Assembly (NCBI GenBank): GCA_002706335.1
Contig: PAKZ01000015.1
Span: forward strand, 1 to 52,550
Origin: Ahrensia sp.
Lineage (GTDB): Bacteria; Pseudomonadota; Alphaproteobacteria; Rhizobiales; Rhizobiaceae
Length of the DNA: 52,550 bases
Direction: 5' to 3'
Shown here one piece after another: positions 1 through 8,722 of the stretch (the first letter of the stretch is position 1; each line of letters starts with the position of its first letter). The notes under the pieces were generated by a model that saw only the letters and a program-made list of their open reading frames with translations, did not search any database and had not been told where the DNA came from. The position numbers and the translations under genes were made by a program.

Positions 1-465
1 GGCCGCGAATACGAAGAACGCGGCATCGCCAAGGACGGCGCCAAGATGCTGATGGCGCAGGGCGGCTCGGTCGTGCCGAAGTTCACAGTAATCGCCAATG
101 CCTCTTACGGGGCCGGCAATTACGGCATGTGCGGGCGGGCCTGGGATGCGCGCACGCTGTTCATGTGGCCCCAGGCCGAGATCGGCGTGATGGGCGCGGA
201 TCAGGCCGCCAACACCATGGCGGACGTCAAGATCCGGCAGCTTCAGCGCGAAGGCAAGGAACTGACCGAAGAAGAAATCGCCGCGATCCGCGAACCGGTG
301 CTGGAAAAATACAAGCGCGATGTCGAGGCCTATACCTCGACCTCGGAATTGTGGGACGACGGCATCCTCGACCCGGCCGATACGCGCAATGCGTTGGGCA
401 TGTCGATCTCCGCGTCTTTGAACGCGCCGATCGACGAGCCGCATTACGGGATATTCCGGCTGTGA
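1..465 (+). CDS. Acyl-CoA carboxylase beta subunit (methylcrotonyl-CoA carboxylase type), 3' end only
   Basis: This is the C-terminal part of a carboxyltransferase subunit; the reading frame is open from the first base, so the N-terminus lies outside the window. The segment NASYGAGNYGMCGRAWDAR followed by FMWPQAEIGVMG is the acyl-CoA-binding oxyanion region typical of MCC/PCC-type beta subunits. The family transfers CO2 from carboxybiotin to an unsaturated or saturated acyl-CoA. A second, full-length beta gene lies at 4320-5918 and is related but not identical, so the locus holds two carboxyltransferases and only one alpha subunit within view. The missing N-terminus prevents any substrate call. 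Confidence 0.92.
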   Translation, partial: GREYEERGIAKDGAKMLMAQGGSVVPKFTVIANASYGAGNYGMCGRAWDARTLFMWPQAEIGVMGADQAANTMADVKIRQLQREGKELTEEEIAAIREPVLEKYKRDVEAYTSTSELWDDGILDPADTRNALGMSISASLNAPIDEPHYGIFRL

Positions 466-473
466 GGACCCGG

Positions 474-497
474 GGGGCGGCACTGTATCGCCGCCCC
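474..497. terminator. GC-rich hairpin between convergent genes
   Basis: GGGGCGGC and GCCGCCCC form an 8-bp perfect stem with an 8-nt loop. It sits between the stop of the carboxylase beta gene and the stop of the convergent paaY-like gene. There is no U-run, so intrinsic termination is only possible, not shown. Confidence 0.45.
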
Positions 498-519
498 GAC
501 AGAACAGGTCCCAAGCGCT

Positions 520-1131
520 TCAGTTGGGCTGGCGCCGTGCCTCTTGGATGGACACGACGTCCGAGGCTGCCATTTCGGGGCGGTTCTCTTCCACCGTTCT
601 TAAAGGCGCGACGGGCTTTAGCCCGGCCAGGCAATCCCGCGCAAGTTGCTGGTATTCCGCGGTGCCGCGCGTCTTCCATGCCACTTCCCTTTCGGTGACC
701 TCTCGGATCACCTTGGCCGGCGATCCGACCACCATCGAGCGCGGCGGGATCACCGTCTCGCCGCGCACAAAGGCTTGGGCGCCGACGATCGATTCCGCGC
801 CAAGGATCACCCCGTCCATGATGACGGCATTCATGCCGACCAGAGCGTTTCGTCCGATGGTGCAGCCATGTAGGATCGCGCCGTGGCCGATATGGCCGTC
901 CGGTTCCACCACCGCGTCGCGGCCAGGGAAGGAATGCAGGATGCAATTGTCCTGAACATTCGCGCCATCCCCGACCACGATCCGACCGAAATCGCCGCGC
1001 AGGCTGGCTCCGGGGCCGATGTAGCAGCCGTGACCGAGGATCACGTTTCCGATCAGCACCGCCTGGGGATGAACGAAAGTGTCCTCGGGAATGACCGGAA
1101 CGAAGCCTTTGAATTCGTAACAGTTCGCCAT
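520..1131 (-). CDS. paaY: PaaY/CaiE-type gamma-carbonic-anhydrase-fold protein (acyl-CoA thioesterase-like)
   Basis: About 203 residues with the left-handed beta-helix hexapeptide pattern ([20 protein letters not shown] and [14 protein letters not shown]) and the three metal histidines expected of the gamma-carbonic-anhydrase fold. PaaY in phenylacetate degradation is a thioesterase that rescues CoA from dead-end thioesters, and CaiE is its carnitine-cluster relative. The start at 1131 is preferred over the ATG at 1143 because GGAG lies six bases before it and the shorter N-terminus matches the family. The gene is transcribed away from the thiolase operon and has its own copy of the cluster palindrome in its promoter (1319-1334), so it probably belongs to the same regulon. 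A housekeeping role in CoA recycling is inferred; no other phenylacetate pathway enzymes are nearby. Confidence 0.85.
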   Translation of the reverse strand: MANCYEFKGFVPVIPEDTFVHPQAVLIGNVILGHGCYIGPGASLRGDFGRIVVGDGANVQDNCILHSFPGRDAVVEPDGHIGHGAILHGCTIGRNALVGMNAVIMDGVILGAESIVGAQAFVRGETVIPPRSMVVGSPAKVIREVTEREVAWKTRGTAEYQQLARDCLAGLKPVAPLRTVEENRPEMAASDVVSIQEARRQPN

Positions 1132-1316
1132 GTCGTGCTCCATCGACTGCCGCGGTTATCCGTCAATACTGGACCCGTATGCAGGAGTTCTCTCAATTGC
1201 CTCGCCAGTCTTGTTCCCCTCCAGGCTCGCGGAATTTGCAAACGCTGACAACTGGGATGCTCCTGCTTTTGACCATAAAGCGCCAAACCGACTCCCTGAT
1301 TGGCTCATGCGACGTT

Positions 1317-1345
1317 ATCCAAACAGTTGTTAGAAAAATGATCAA
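1317..1345 (-). promoter_or_regulatory. Promoter of paaY-like gene with overlapping TetR-type operator
   Basis: On the minus strand, TTGATC (1340-1345) and TTGGAT (1317-1322) are separated by 17 bp. An imperfect copy of the palindrome lies at 1319-1334 (plus strand CCAAACA-GT-TGTTAGA), overlapping the -10. The arrangement is the same as at 13512 and 31318, which makes this degenerate copy credible. Confidence 0.6.
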
Positions 1346-1370
1346 GCACATCGCGCCCTAATGTAGGATA

Positions 1371-1416
1371 TTGACACGACTTCATTCCGGCATCTAAAAA
1401 TCTAACAATTGATAGA
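1371..1416 (+). promoter_or_regulatory. Promoter and operator of the thiolase/SDR operon
   Basis: TTGACA (1371-1376) is followed after 18 bp by TAAAAA (1395-1400). The palindrome TCTAACA-AT-TGATAGA (1401-1416) follows directly, where it would cover the transcription start. One base departs from perfect symmetry. The thiolase start is 52 bp downstream. Confidence 0.7.
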
Positions 1417-1468
1417 AAATGCGTGGCGCCGGTATCGGAGTGCCCCAAACGAAAAGGGAGCGAGAGAA

Positions 1469-2653
1469 ATGAAGGACAAAGCGTATGTCGCCGGCGTCGG
1501 GATGGTCCCGTTCCAGAAACCTGGGAAATCGGAAAGCTATGACGTGATGGCCGCGACTGCCACGCGCGCCGCGTTGGCCGATGCGGGGCTCGACTATGAC
1601 AAGGTGCAGCAGGCCTATGTGGGCTATGTCTATGGCGACAGCACCTGCGGCCAACGGTCGCTGTATCAGGTCGGCATGACCGGAATTCCGGTCGTGAACG
1701 TGAACAACAACTGCTCGACCGGATCCTCGGCGCTGTTTCTGGCGCGCCAAGCGGTCGAGAGCGGCGCTGTGGACTGCGCCCTTGCGCTGGGTTTCGAGCA
1801 GATGCAGCCCGGCGCGATCGGCGCGATGTTCCACGACCGGGTCAGCCCCTTCGCCTCTTTCGACGAGGAAACCGACGAGCTCGTGGGCAACCCGGAGATC
1901 CCGCTGGCGCTGCGTTATTTCGGCGGCGCCGGCAAGGCGCATATGGAGGAGTTCGGCACCACGCTGGAAACCTTCGCCAAGATCCGCGCTAAGGCCAGCC
2001 GCCACGCCGCCAGGAACCCGGTTGCCCTGTTCCGGCAGGAAGTGACGCCCGAAGAAGTCATGGCGGCCCAGGTCGTCTGGCCGGGCGTGATGACAAGGCT
2101 GATGGCCTGCCCGCCCACCTGTGGCGCGGCCGCGGCGATCATCTGCTCCAAGGAGTTCGCCGACAGACACGGGCTCGACAGCTCGGTGCGGATCGCGGCG
2201 CAGGCGATGACGACGGACGGCCCCGAGACCTTCAACGCCCATGACATGCGCGAGGTGGTCGGCTTCTCGATGGCCAAGCGCGCGGCCGATCAGGTCTACG
2301 AGGCGGCGGGCATCGGGCCGCAGGATATTGACGTGGTCGAGCTGCACGACTGCTTTGCCCATAACGAGCTGATCACCTACGAGGCGCTCGGCCTTTGCGG
2401 GCGCGGCGATGCGGCGAAATTCGTCGATGATGGCGACAACACCTATGGCGGCAAATACGTGACCAACCCGTCCGGCGGTCTGTTGTCCAAGGGGCATCCG
2501 CTGGGGGCGACCGGCCTTGCGCAATGCACCGAGCTTGTCCAGCAGCTGCGCGGCCAGGCCGATGCGCGCCAGGTCGACGGCGCGCGCCTGGCGCTGCAGC
2601 ACAATCTGGGCCTCGGCGGGGCCTGCGTGACCACGCTTTATGAAAAAGCCTGA
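1469..2653 (+). CDS. Thiolase of the SCPx / lipid-transfer-protein class
   Basis: The product has 394 residues and the SCP2-thiolase layout. VNNNCSTGSSALF carries the acylated cysteine (Cys82), and SKGHPLGATG carries the C-terminal active-site histidine; GLGGACVTTLYEK closes the protein. These enzymes cleave 3-ketoacyl-CoA with CoA and in the SCPx branch accept bulky or 2-methyl-branched chains. The start at 1469 has the purine-rich leader GGGAGCGAGAG in front of it. The gene is followed after 24 bp by an SDR dehydrogenase, giving a plausible 3-hydroxyacyl-CoA oxidation and cleavage pair. Unlike the second thiolase-fold gene at 31738, this one keeps the nucleophilic cysteine and should be a true thiolase. 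Confidence 0.92.
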   Translation: MKDKAYVAGVGMVPFQKPGKSESYDVMAATATRAALADAGLDYDKVQQAYVGYVYGDSTCGQRSLYQVGMTGIPVVNVNNNCSTGSSALFLARQAVESGAVDCALALGFEQMQPGAIGAMFHDRVSPFASFDEETDELVGNPEIPLALRYFGGAGKAHMEEFGTTLETFAKIRAKASRHAARNPVALFRQEVTPEEVMAAQVVWPGVMTRLMACPPTCGAAAAIICSKEFADRHGLDSSVRIAAQAMTTDGPETFNAHDMREVVGFSMAKRAADQVYEAAGIGPQDIDVVELHDCFAHNELITYEALGLCGRGDAAKFVDDGDNTYGGKYVTNPSGGLLSKGHPLGATGLAQCTELVQQLRGQADARQVDGARLALQHNLGLGGACVTTLYEKA

Positions 2654-2677
2654 CGAAACGGATCGGGAGGAGACGTC

Positions 2678-3508
2678 ATGACGGGAAAACTCGACGGGCG
2701 CGTGGCGCTGGTTTCGGGGTCGGGCCGGGGGATCGGCCGGGAAATCGCGCTGAAACTGGCCTCGGAAGGGGCGCGCGTGGTGATCAACGATCTGGACGCC
2801 GATCCGGCCAATGAAACCGCCGAGGCGGTGCGCGCGATGGGTGCCGAGGCCGTGGTCTGCGCCGGTAGCGTCACCGAAGACGGGTTCGCCGAACGGTTCA
2901 TCAAGACCGGCGTAGACAGCTTTGGCGGGCTCGATATCATCGTGAACAACGCAGGCTACACTTGGGACAGCGTCGTTCAGAAGATGTCCGACGAACAGTG
3001 GCAGGCGATCATCGACGTCCACCTGACGGCACCCTTCAAGATCCTGCGCGCCGCCCAGCCGGTGATCAGCGCTAAGGCCAAGGAAGAAGCAGCCGCCGGG
3101 CAGGAAGTGTTCCGCAAAGTGGTGAACATTTCGTCCATCGCGGGGACCGGCGGCAATGCCGGTCAGATCAACTATTCCGCCGCCAAGGCAGGCATTCTGG
3201 GGGTCACCCGGACGATGGCCAAGGAATGGGGGCGCTACAAGGTGAATGTGAACGCGGTGGCGTTCGGTCCGATCCGCACCCGCCTGACCGAAGGCAGCGC
3301 AAAGGGTGACAGCACGATTAAGGTCGAGGACAAGGAGATCAAGGTCGGCGTGAATCCCGATCTTCTGTCGCAGATGGAGCGGATGATCCCGCTGGGTCGT
3401 GTGGGCACGCCGCAGGAGGCCGCCGGCGCCGTCTATCTGTTCTGCTCGCCGGAATCGAACTTTATCTCGGGCCAGCACATTATTTGTGGCGGCGGGTTCG
3501 TGATCTAG
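2678..3508 (+). CDS. SDR-family 3-hydroxyacyl-CoA dehydrogenase-like oxidoreductase
   Basis: The 276-residue protein has the classical SDR signature: a glycine-rich NAD(P) loop (SGSGRGIG, residues 13-20), NNAG, and a catalytic Tyr166-xxx-Lys170 in INYSAAKAG. ASP in the VINDLDAD stretch after the second strand suggests NAD preference. It follows the SCPx-type thiolase in the same operon, so oxidation of a 3-hydroxyacyl-CoA before thiolysis is the likely role. The acidic insertion around residues 205-225 (EVKDKEIK-like charge pattern) is longer than in FabG. FabG-like reductase activity is the main alternative. Confidence 0.88.
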   Translation: MTGKLDGRVALVSGSGRGIGREIALKLASEGARVVINDLDADPANETAEAVRAMGAEAVVCAGSVTEDGFAERFIKTGVDSFGGLDIIVNNAGYTWDSVVQKMSDEQWQAIIDVHLTAPFKILRAAQPVISAKAKEEAAAGQEVFRKVVNISSIAGTGGNAGQINYSAAKAGILGVTRTMAKEWGRYKVNVNAVAFGPIRTRLTEGSAKGDSTIKVEDKEIKVGVNPDLLSQMERMIPLGRVGTPQEAAGAVYLFCSPESNFISGQHIICGGGFVI

Positions 3509-3623
3509 AACTTCGACCCGGGCCCTGTAATTGGGTCCAATAAAGAACGTGCTCGTCCGGGCGGCCATAAGAGGTTTGCCCTGACGGATTTTTCCAAACT
3601 CCAATCCAACACGTTCAGGTCGG

Positions 3624-3660
3624 TTGACTCACTGGCTTCGTAAGCCTAACAGTCGTTAGT
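3624..3660 (+). promoter_or_regulatory. Promoter and autoregulatory operator of the TetR gene
   Basis: TTGACT (3624-3629) and a weak -10, TAACAG (3647-3652), are 17 bp apart. The palindrome CCTAACA-GT-CGTTAGT (3645-3660) overlaps the -10 and ends 26 bp before the TetR start. Two bases depart from the consensus on the outer edges of the arms. Placement directly before the regulator gene suggests autoregulation. Confidence 0.6.
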
Positions 3661-3686
3661 TAGGTATAGAGGTAAAAAGAAGGCCC

Positions 3687-4316
3687 ATGGCTGATATCAC
3701 TGCGAGCAAGGTCAACGAGACATCGCGCAGCGCGGTCGGGCGGGATGGCGTGTTGGATATTGCGGCCCGGCTTTTCCGTGAACAGGGCTACGGGTCCGTT
3801 TCGCTCAGAAAAATCGCCGAGGCCGCCGGGATCAAGGCGGGCAGCATATATTACCATTTCGGCTCCAAGGACGAGATCGTTGCGGCGATCCTCGATGCCG
3901 GCATCCAAGCGGTTCACGACCGGATGCGCCAGGCGGTGTCGGCACAGCCGGCCGGCGCAAGCGCCGAGGCCGTCCTGCGCGCCGCGATCGAAGCGCATCT
4001 GCGCGCGCTTCTGGATGTCAGCGATTATTCCTCGGCCAATGTGCGCATCTTCGGGCAGGTTCCACAATCGGTCCGCGATGCCAACCTTCCCACGCGCCGC
4101 GCCTACGAGGCCGAGTGGGACAGCCTGCTGGCGCGGCTCCGCGACAAGGGAGCGCTGAAACCGGATGTAGACATCCGCCGCCTGCGCCTGATGCTGATCG
4201 GCGCTCTCAATGCCACGCTGGAATGGTTCGATCCGAAACGCGGCAGCGCCAATGCGCTATCGCAATCCTATGCCGATGTTTTCCTGCACGGCATCCTAGA
4301 CGATACCGGGGGTTGA
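3687..4316 (+). CDS. TetR-family transcriptional regulator, probable local regulon repressor
   Basis: The protein has 209 residues. An N-terminal TetR DNA-binding domain is clear, with the helix-turn-helix about residues 37-58 (SLRKIAEAAGIKAGSIYYHF). The C-terminal domain lacks recognisable motifs, as usual for ligand-binding domains in this family; acyl-CoA-sensing TetR proteins such as FadR, PsrA and KstR share this architecture. The gene lies four bases before the carboxylase beta gene and heads that operon. It is the only TetR gene in the window, and the repeated TCTAACA-NN-TGTTAGA palindrome occurs before it and before most catabolic operons, so it is the obvious candidate to bind them. 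The ligand is not known. Confidence 0.9.
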   Translation: MADITASKVNETSRSAVGRDGVLDIAARLFREQGYGSVSLRKIAEAAGIKAGSIYYHFGSKDEIVAAILDAGIQAVHDRMRQAVSAQPAGASAEAVLRAAIEAHLRALLDVSDYSSANVRIFGQVPQSVRDANLPTRRAYEAEWDSLLARLRDKGALKPDVDIRRLRLMLIGALNATLEWFDPKRGSANALSQSYADVFLHGILDDTGG

Positions 4317-4319
4317 GGG

Positions 4320-5918
4320 TTGGCGCGACTTGAAACCGCGGTACTGACCGCATCCGAAGTCTTTACCCGCAACCACGCGGCGCAGCGCGCGCGGGTCCAG
4401 ATCCTACGCGACCGCGTCGCCGCGGCAACGGCGGGCGGACGTCCCGATATGGTCGCGCGGCACCGCGAGCGCGGCAAGCTTCTGGTGCGGGAACGGATCG
4501 ACCTGCTGGTCGATCCCGGCACGGCGTTTCTGGAACTGTCGTCGCTGGCCGCTTACGGGCAATACGGGGGCGAGGTGCCCGGCGCCGGGATCGTCACCGG
4601 CATCGGCATCGTCCACGGGTTGCCCTGCATGATGATCGCCAATGACGCCACCGTGAAGGGCGGCTCCTTCTACCACGAGACAGTGCAAAAACACATCCGC
4701 GCCCAGGAAATCGCGGCTGAAAACCGGCTGCCCTGTCTCTATCTGGTGGATTGCGGCGGGGCCTATCTGCCTGAACAGGACCGGGTCTTTCCCGATGCCC
4801 GCCATTTCGGCAATTCCTTTTATCGCCAGACCAACATGTCCGCCAGCGGCCTGCCGCAGATCTCGGCCGTGTTTGGCGGCTGCACGGCGGGCGGGGCCTA
4901 TATCCCGGCGCTGTCGGACGAGGTCATCATGGTGCGCGGCAACGCGCGGATCCATCTGGGCGGGCCCTCGATCGTCAAGGTGGCGATCAACGAAGAGGTC
5001 GATGGCGAAACGCTGGGCGGAGCCGAGATGCATTCGCGTGTTTCGGGCGTGTCCGACCATCTGGCCGAAGATGAGTACCACGCATTGGCACTCATGCGCG
5101 ACATCGTGGCCGAGCTGGGCCAGTCGCGCCCGATGCCGCCCGACGCGCCCCCCGCGCCGCCCGCACACGACCCTGAAGAGCTGCTGGGCGTGGTCAGCGC
5201 CGACCGCAAGCAGCCCTTCGAAATGCGCGAGGTCCTGTTGCGGATGATCGACGCGGGCAAGTTCCGCGAGTTCAAGCCGGGATGGGGCGAGACGCTGGTT
5301 TGCGGCACGGCGCGCATCCACGGCTATCGCGTTGGTATCCTGGCCAACAACGGGGCGCTTTTGTCCGACAGTTCGCTGAAAGGTGCGCAATTCGTGTCGA
5401 TGTGCGATCAGCGCAATATCCCGCTTCTGTTCCTGCACAACATCTCGGGTTTCATGGTCGGCACCGAGGCCGAGCGCGGCGGTATCGCCAAGGACAGCGC
5501 CAAGCTGGTCTATGCCATGTCCGTTGCCAAGGTGCCGCGCCTGTCGGTTCTGCTGGGCGGCTCTTACGGGGCCGGAAACTACGGCATGTGCGGGCGCGGT
5601 TTCGCGCCGAATTTCCTCTTTGCCTGGCCCACGGCGGAACTTGCCACCATGTCCGCGGACATCGCCACCAACGTGATGCTGGAACTGCGCCGCCAGAAGG
5701 GAGGCGAGCCGGAAAAGCTGGCGGCCGACCTTGCGAAGATCGAGGCTGAGGTGCGCGCCCAGTATGGCGAACAGTCCGATCCCTATTACGCCACTTCGCG
5801 GCTTTGGGATGACGGGTTGATCGAACCGGGCCAGACACGCGACATCCTCGGGCTTTGCCTGGCCATTGTCTCTTCGGTGCCCGAGGCCAGGCGCCATACC
5901 CCCGTATTCAGAATGTGA
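4320..5918 (+). CDS. Acyl-CoA carboxylase beta subunit (MCC/geranyl-CoA carboxylase type)
   Basis: A full-length carboxyltransferase of 532 residues. FGGCTAGGAYIPALSDE and GSYGAGNYGMCGRGF mark the two crotonase-fold halves with their oxyanion-hole glycines, and RHRERGKLLVRERI is the usual N-terminal beta-subunit motif. The start is TTG at 4320, directly after the TetR stop, with GGGGGTTGAGGG in front; no good ATG is available close by. Together with the alpha subunit at 6719 it should form a biotin-dependent 3-methylcrotonyl-type carboxylase. The order regulator, beta, hydratase, alpha, dehydrogenase resembles the liu (leucine/isovalerate) and atu (acyclic terpene) operons of pseudomonads, but no HMG-CoA lyase gene is present, so leucine degradation is not established. 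Confidence 0.93.
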   Translation: MARLETAVLTASEVFTRNHAAQRARVQILRDRVAAATAGGRPDMVARHRERGKLLVRERIDLLVDPGTAFLELSSLAAYGQYGGEVPGAGIVTGIGIVHGLPCMMIANDATVKGGSFYHETVQKHIRAQEIAAENRLPCLYLVDCGGAYLPEQDRVFPDARHFGNSFYRQTNMSASGLPQISAVFGGCTAGGAYIPALSDEVIMVRGNARIHLGGPSIVKVAINEEVDGETLGGAEMHSRVSGVSDHLAEDEYHALALMRDIVAELGQSRPMPPDAPPAPPAHDPEELLGVVSADRKQPFEMREVLLRMIDAGKFREFKPGWGETLVCGTARIHGYRVGILANNGALLSDSSLKGAQFVSMCDQRNIPLLFLHNISGFMVGTEAERGGIAKDSAKLVYAMSVAKVPRLSVLLGGSYGAGNYGMCGRGFAPNFLFAWPTAELATMSADIATNVMLELRRQKGGEPEKLAADLAKIEAEVRAQYGEQSDPYYATSRLWDDGLIEPGQTRDILGLCLAIVSSVPEARRHTPVFRM

Positions 5919-5927
5919 GGGCCGGAC

Positions 5928-6722
5928 GTGACCGAGAGCTATGAAACGATCCTTGTCGAAACAGATGCGCGCGGCGTCGCCACGGTAACGCTGAACCGCC
6001 CGGACAAGCACAATGCCCTGAACGGCGATCTGATCGCCGAGCTTTCGGACGCGGCCGAAAGGCTGGCCGCCGATGACACGGTGCGCATCGTGGTGCTGAC
6101 CGGCAACGGCAAGAGCTTCTGTGCCGGGGGGGATTTCAACTGGTTCGCCTCCAACGTCGAAAAATCCCGCGCCGAGCGGGTCGAACAGAGCGCCACGCTG
6201 GCGCAATTGCTGCGCCGCCTTGATACCCTGACCAAACCGCTGATCGGACGGATCAACGGACCGGCCTACGGCGGCGGGGTCGGCATGATATCGGTCTGCG
6301 ACTACACGATTGGTGCCGAAGGGTCGCGCTTTGGTCTGACCGAGGTAAAGCTGGGCCTTCTGCCTGCCAACATCTCGCCCTACCTGGTGGCCCGCATCGG
6401 CAAGGTGCATTCCCGCGAGACCATGCTGTCGGGCGCGCTCTTCGACACCGCGCGCGCCGAACGGATCGGGCTCCTGACCGAGGTCGTTGCCCCCGGCGAT
6501 CTGGACGACGCTGTAGAGCGGGTGGTCCGCGACCACCTTCAGGCCGCGCCGGGCGCGGTGGCCGACACCAAGGCGCTGATCGCCTATGTCGCGTCCCACG
6601 ATCTGGATACCAACATGATCTATACCGCCGACCGTCTGGCCGACGCCTGGGAAACAGAGGAAGGCATCGAGGGCATCAACAGCTTCATTAGCAAGGGCGT
6701 GCCCTCCTGGCGGGTGAAATGA
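5928..6722 (+). CDS. Enoyl-CoA hydratase (methylglutaconyl-CoA hydratase-like)
   Basis: The 264-residue crotonase has LNRPDKHNALN, the oxyanion-hole segments GKSFCAGGDF and GPAYGGGVGM, and the active-site loop LTEVKLGLLPA. The start is GTG at 5928, nine bases after the beta-subunit stop, and the stop overlaps the start of the alpha subunit (ATGA). By position it corresponds to LiuC or AtuE, which hydrate the 3-methylglutaconyl-type product of the carboxylase. That assignment is from context; the crotonase fold alone does not fix the substrate. Confidence 0.9.
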   Translation: MTESYETILVETDARGVATVTLNRPDKHNALNGDLIAELSDAAERLAADDTVRIVVLTGNGKSFCAGGDFNWFASNVEKSRAERVEQSATLAQLLRRLDTLTKPLIGRINGPAYGGGVGMISVCDYTIGAEGSRFGLTEVKLGLLPANISPYLVARIGKVHSRETMLSGALFDTARAERIGLLTEVVAPGDLDDAVERVVRDHLQAAPGAVADTKALIAYVASHDLDTNMIYTADRLADAWETEEGIEGINSFISKGVPSWRVK

Positions 6723-8722
6723 GCTTTACCCGCGTTCTGATCGCCAACCGCGGAGAGATCGCCCGGCGCATCCAGCGCGGGTGCCGCAGGTTGGGGCTGG
6801 AAAGCGTGGCGGTGTTTTCGGAGGCCGACCGCGACGCACCCTTCGTGACCGAGGCCGATCACGCCGTGTGCGTCGGTGGGGCCGCGCCGTCGGAGAGTTA
6901 TTTGAACGTCGATGCCATCCTGGACGCCGCCCGTGCGGCCGGGGCAGGGGCGGTGCATCCGGGCTATGGCTTTTTGTCGGAGAATGCCGCCTTTGCCGCT
7001 GCTGTCGAGGCGGCGGGCCTCGTGTTCATCGGGCCGGGACCTGACGCGATCGCCCGCATGGGATCCAAGATCGAGGCCAAGGCCGCCGCCGAAGCCGCGG
7101 GCGTACCCGTCCTGCCCGGCTATCGCGGCGCCGACCAGTCGGATGCGCGATTGCTGGCCGAGGCGGAGGCGCTCGGCACGCCGTTTCTGGTCAAGGCTAG
7201 CGCGGGCGGCGGCGGGCGCGGGATGCGGCTTGTCACCGACCTGAGGAACGCTGCAGAAGCCATCGCCGGCGCCCGGGCCGAGGCGAAAGGCGCCTTTGGC
7301 GACGCGACGGTGTTTCTGGAACGCTACGCCCCCCGCGCGCGCCATGTCGAGGTGCAGGTGCTCGGCGACAGCCACGGCACCGTGCTGCATCTGGGCGATC
7401 GCGACTGCTCGCTCCAGCGAAACCACCAGAAGCTGATCGAAGAGGCTCCCGCCGCCGATCTGCCCGAGGCTGTGCGCAACGACATGCGTGCGGCGGCGGT
7501 GCGGTTGGCGCAGGCGATCGGTTATCGCTCCGCCGGAACGGTGGAATACCTCTATGACCCCGGGCATGGCGAATACTACTTTCTTGAGATGAACACCCGG
7601 TTGCAGGTGGAACACCCCGTGACCGAGGCCATCACCGGCATCGACCTGGTCGAATGGCAGTTGCGCATCGCGCGGGGCGAGCCGTTGACGCTGACGCAAA
7701 CGGATGTGCAGTTTGACGGGCACGCCATTGAAATCCGCATCGCCGCCGAAAATCCGGCCGAGAATTTCCGCCCCGAGACGGGCCGGATCACCCTCTGGGC
7801 GCCGCCCTCAGGCGTGCGGCTGGACAGCGGGGTGGAGGCAGGATCGGTCGTCGGCTACCATTACGATTCAATGCTGGCCAAGCTCATCGTCCATGCGCCG
7901 GACCGGGCCGGGGCGATCCGTCAGGCAGTCGCCGCGATCGACACCTTCGTCGTGGGCGGCGTGGGGTTGAACCTGGCCTATCAGCGCGCGCTTCTGATCC
8001 ATCCCGATTTCCGGGCGTTCCGGCATCACACGTCGGGCTTGGCCGAAATGTTCCCCGACGGCTGGACGCACCCGGCCCCCGAGGCGCAGGACATGGCGCT
8101 CGCCGCGATGGCGTTGCATCTGCATCTCACCCCGGCGGGCGCATCGCCGTGGGAAAGCCTCGGGTCATGGCGGCTCACCGCGCCCGCAGGGCGAGCCGGC
8201 GCGGTGTCTTATTGGGACGCAGCCGACGAAGAGCCGATCCGCATGACCGGCTCAGGGGCAGAGCTTGCCGCCGGGCTGCCGGACGGCCAAACAGTCGCTG
8301 CCGAGGTCGCCGCCTTGGCCGGGGACCGCCTGCACGGACGTATCGGCGGCGTCCGGTTCTCGCGCATCGCTTATGTCGTGCGCGCGCCCGGTCACTGGCG
8401 GGTGCACCTGCAAACCCCTGCCGGAATGACCGCGACAGACCTGCGCACGCTGGAGGACCGGCACCTGAGCCGCGCCGCGGGCGGGTCCGCCGGAGCCGAC
8501 ACCCTGGTGGCACCGATGCCGGGCGCCGTGGCCGAGATTCGTGTCGCGCCCGGCGACCGTGTCGCCGCCGGCGACACGCTGGTGGTGCTGGAAGCGATGA
8601 AGCTCTTGCAGAGCCTGCGGGCGCCGGTCGCGGGCGTTGTGGCTGAAATCTATTGCGCGCCGGGCGACACTGTCGCCGGGCACGCCCCCCTCGTCAAACT
8701 CGATCCGGAGGACAAGAGATGA
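6719..8722 (+). CDS. Acyl-CoA carboxylase alpha subunit (biotin carboxylase plus biotin carrier)
   Basis: The 667-residue protein begins with the biotin carboxylase domain (VLIANRGEIARRI; ATP-grasp loop KASAGGGGRGMR; FLEMNTRLQVEHPVTE) to about residue 450. A linker domain follows, and a C-terminal biotinyl domain carries the lysine acceptor in VLEAMKLLQ (Lys628). Length and order match MCC/geranyl-CoA carboxylase alpha subunits. It overlaps its neighbours by ATGA at both ends, indicating translational coupling with the hydratase and the following dehydrogenase. It is the only biotin-carrying protein seen in the window and may have to serve both beta subunits. Confidence 0.95.
   Translation: MSFTRVLIANRGEIARRIQRGCRRLGLESVAVFSEADRDAPFVTEADHAVCVGGAAPSESYLNVDAILDAARAAGAGAVHPGYGFLSENAAFAAAVEAAGLVFIGPGPDAIARMGSKIEAKAAAEAAGVPVLPGYRGADQSDARLLAEAEALGTPFLVKASAGGGGRGMRLVTDLRNAAEAIAGARAEAKGAFGDATVFLERYAPRARHVEVQVLGDSHGTVLHLGDRDCSLQRNHQKLIEEAPAADLPEAVRNDMRAAAVRLAQAIGYRSAGTVEYLYDPGHGEYYFLEMNTRLQVEHPVTEAITGIDLVEWQLRIARGEPLTLTQTDVQFDGHAIEIRIAAENPAENFRPETGRITLWAPPSGVRLDSGVEAGSVVGYHYDSMLAKLIVHAPDRAGAIRQAVAAIDTFVVGGVGLNLAYQRALLIHPDFRAFRHHTSGLAEMFPDGWTHPAPEAQDMALAAMALHLHLTPAGASPWESLGSWRLTAPAGRAGAVSYWDAADEEPIRMTGSGAELAAGLPDGQTVAAEVAALAGDRLHGRIGGVRFSRIAYVVRAPGHWRVHLQTPAGMTATDLRTLEDRHLSRAAGGSAGADTLVAPMPGAVAEIRVAPGDRVAAGDTLVVLEAMKLLQSLRAPVAGVVAEIYCAPGDTVAGHAPLVKLDPEDKR

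Noticed and set aside
1394-3604. Very long open frame (736 codons) on the minus strand opposite the thiolase and SDR genes
   Set aside because: It is the antisense of two clear enzymes in GC-rich DNA; its composition (Arg, His, Gly, Ala rich) has no domain-like pattern.
4404-6599. 731-codon minus-strand frame opposite the carboxylase beta and hydratase genes
   Set aside because: Same explanation: antisense shadow of strongly conserved coding sequence with no ribosome site or motif.
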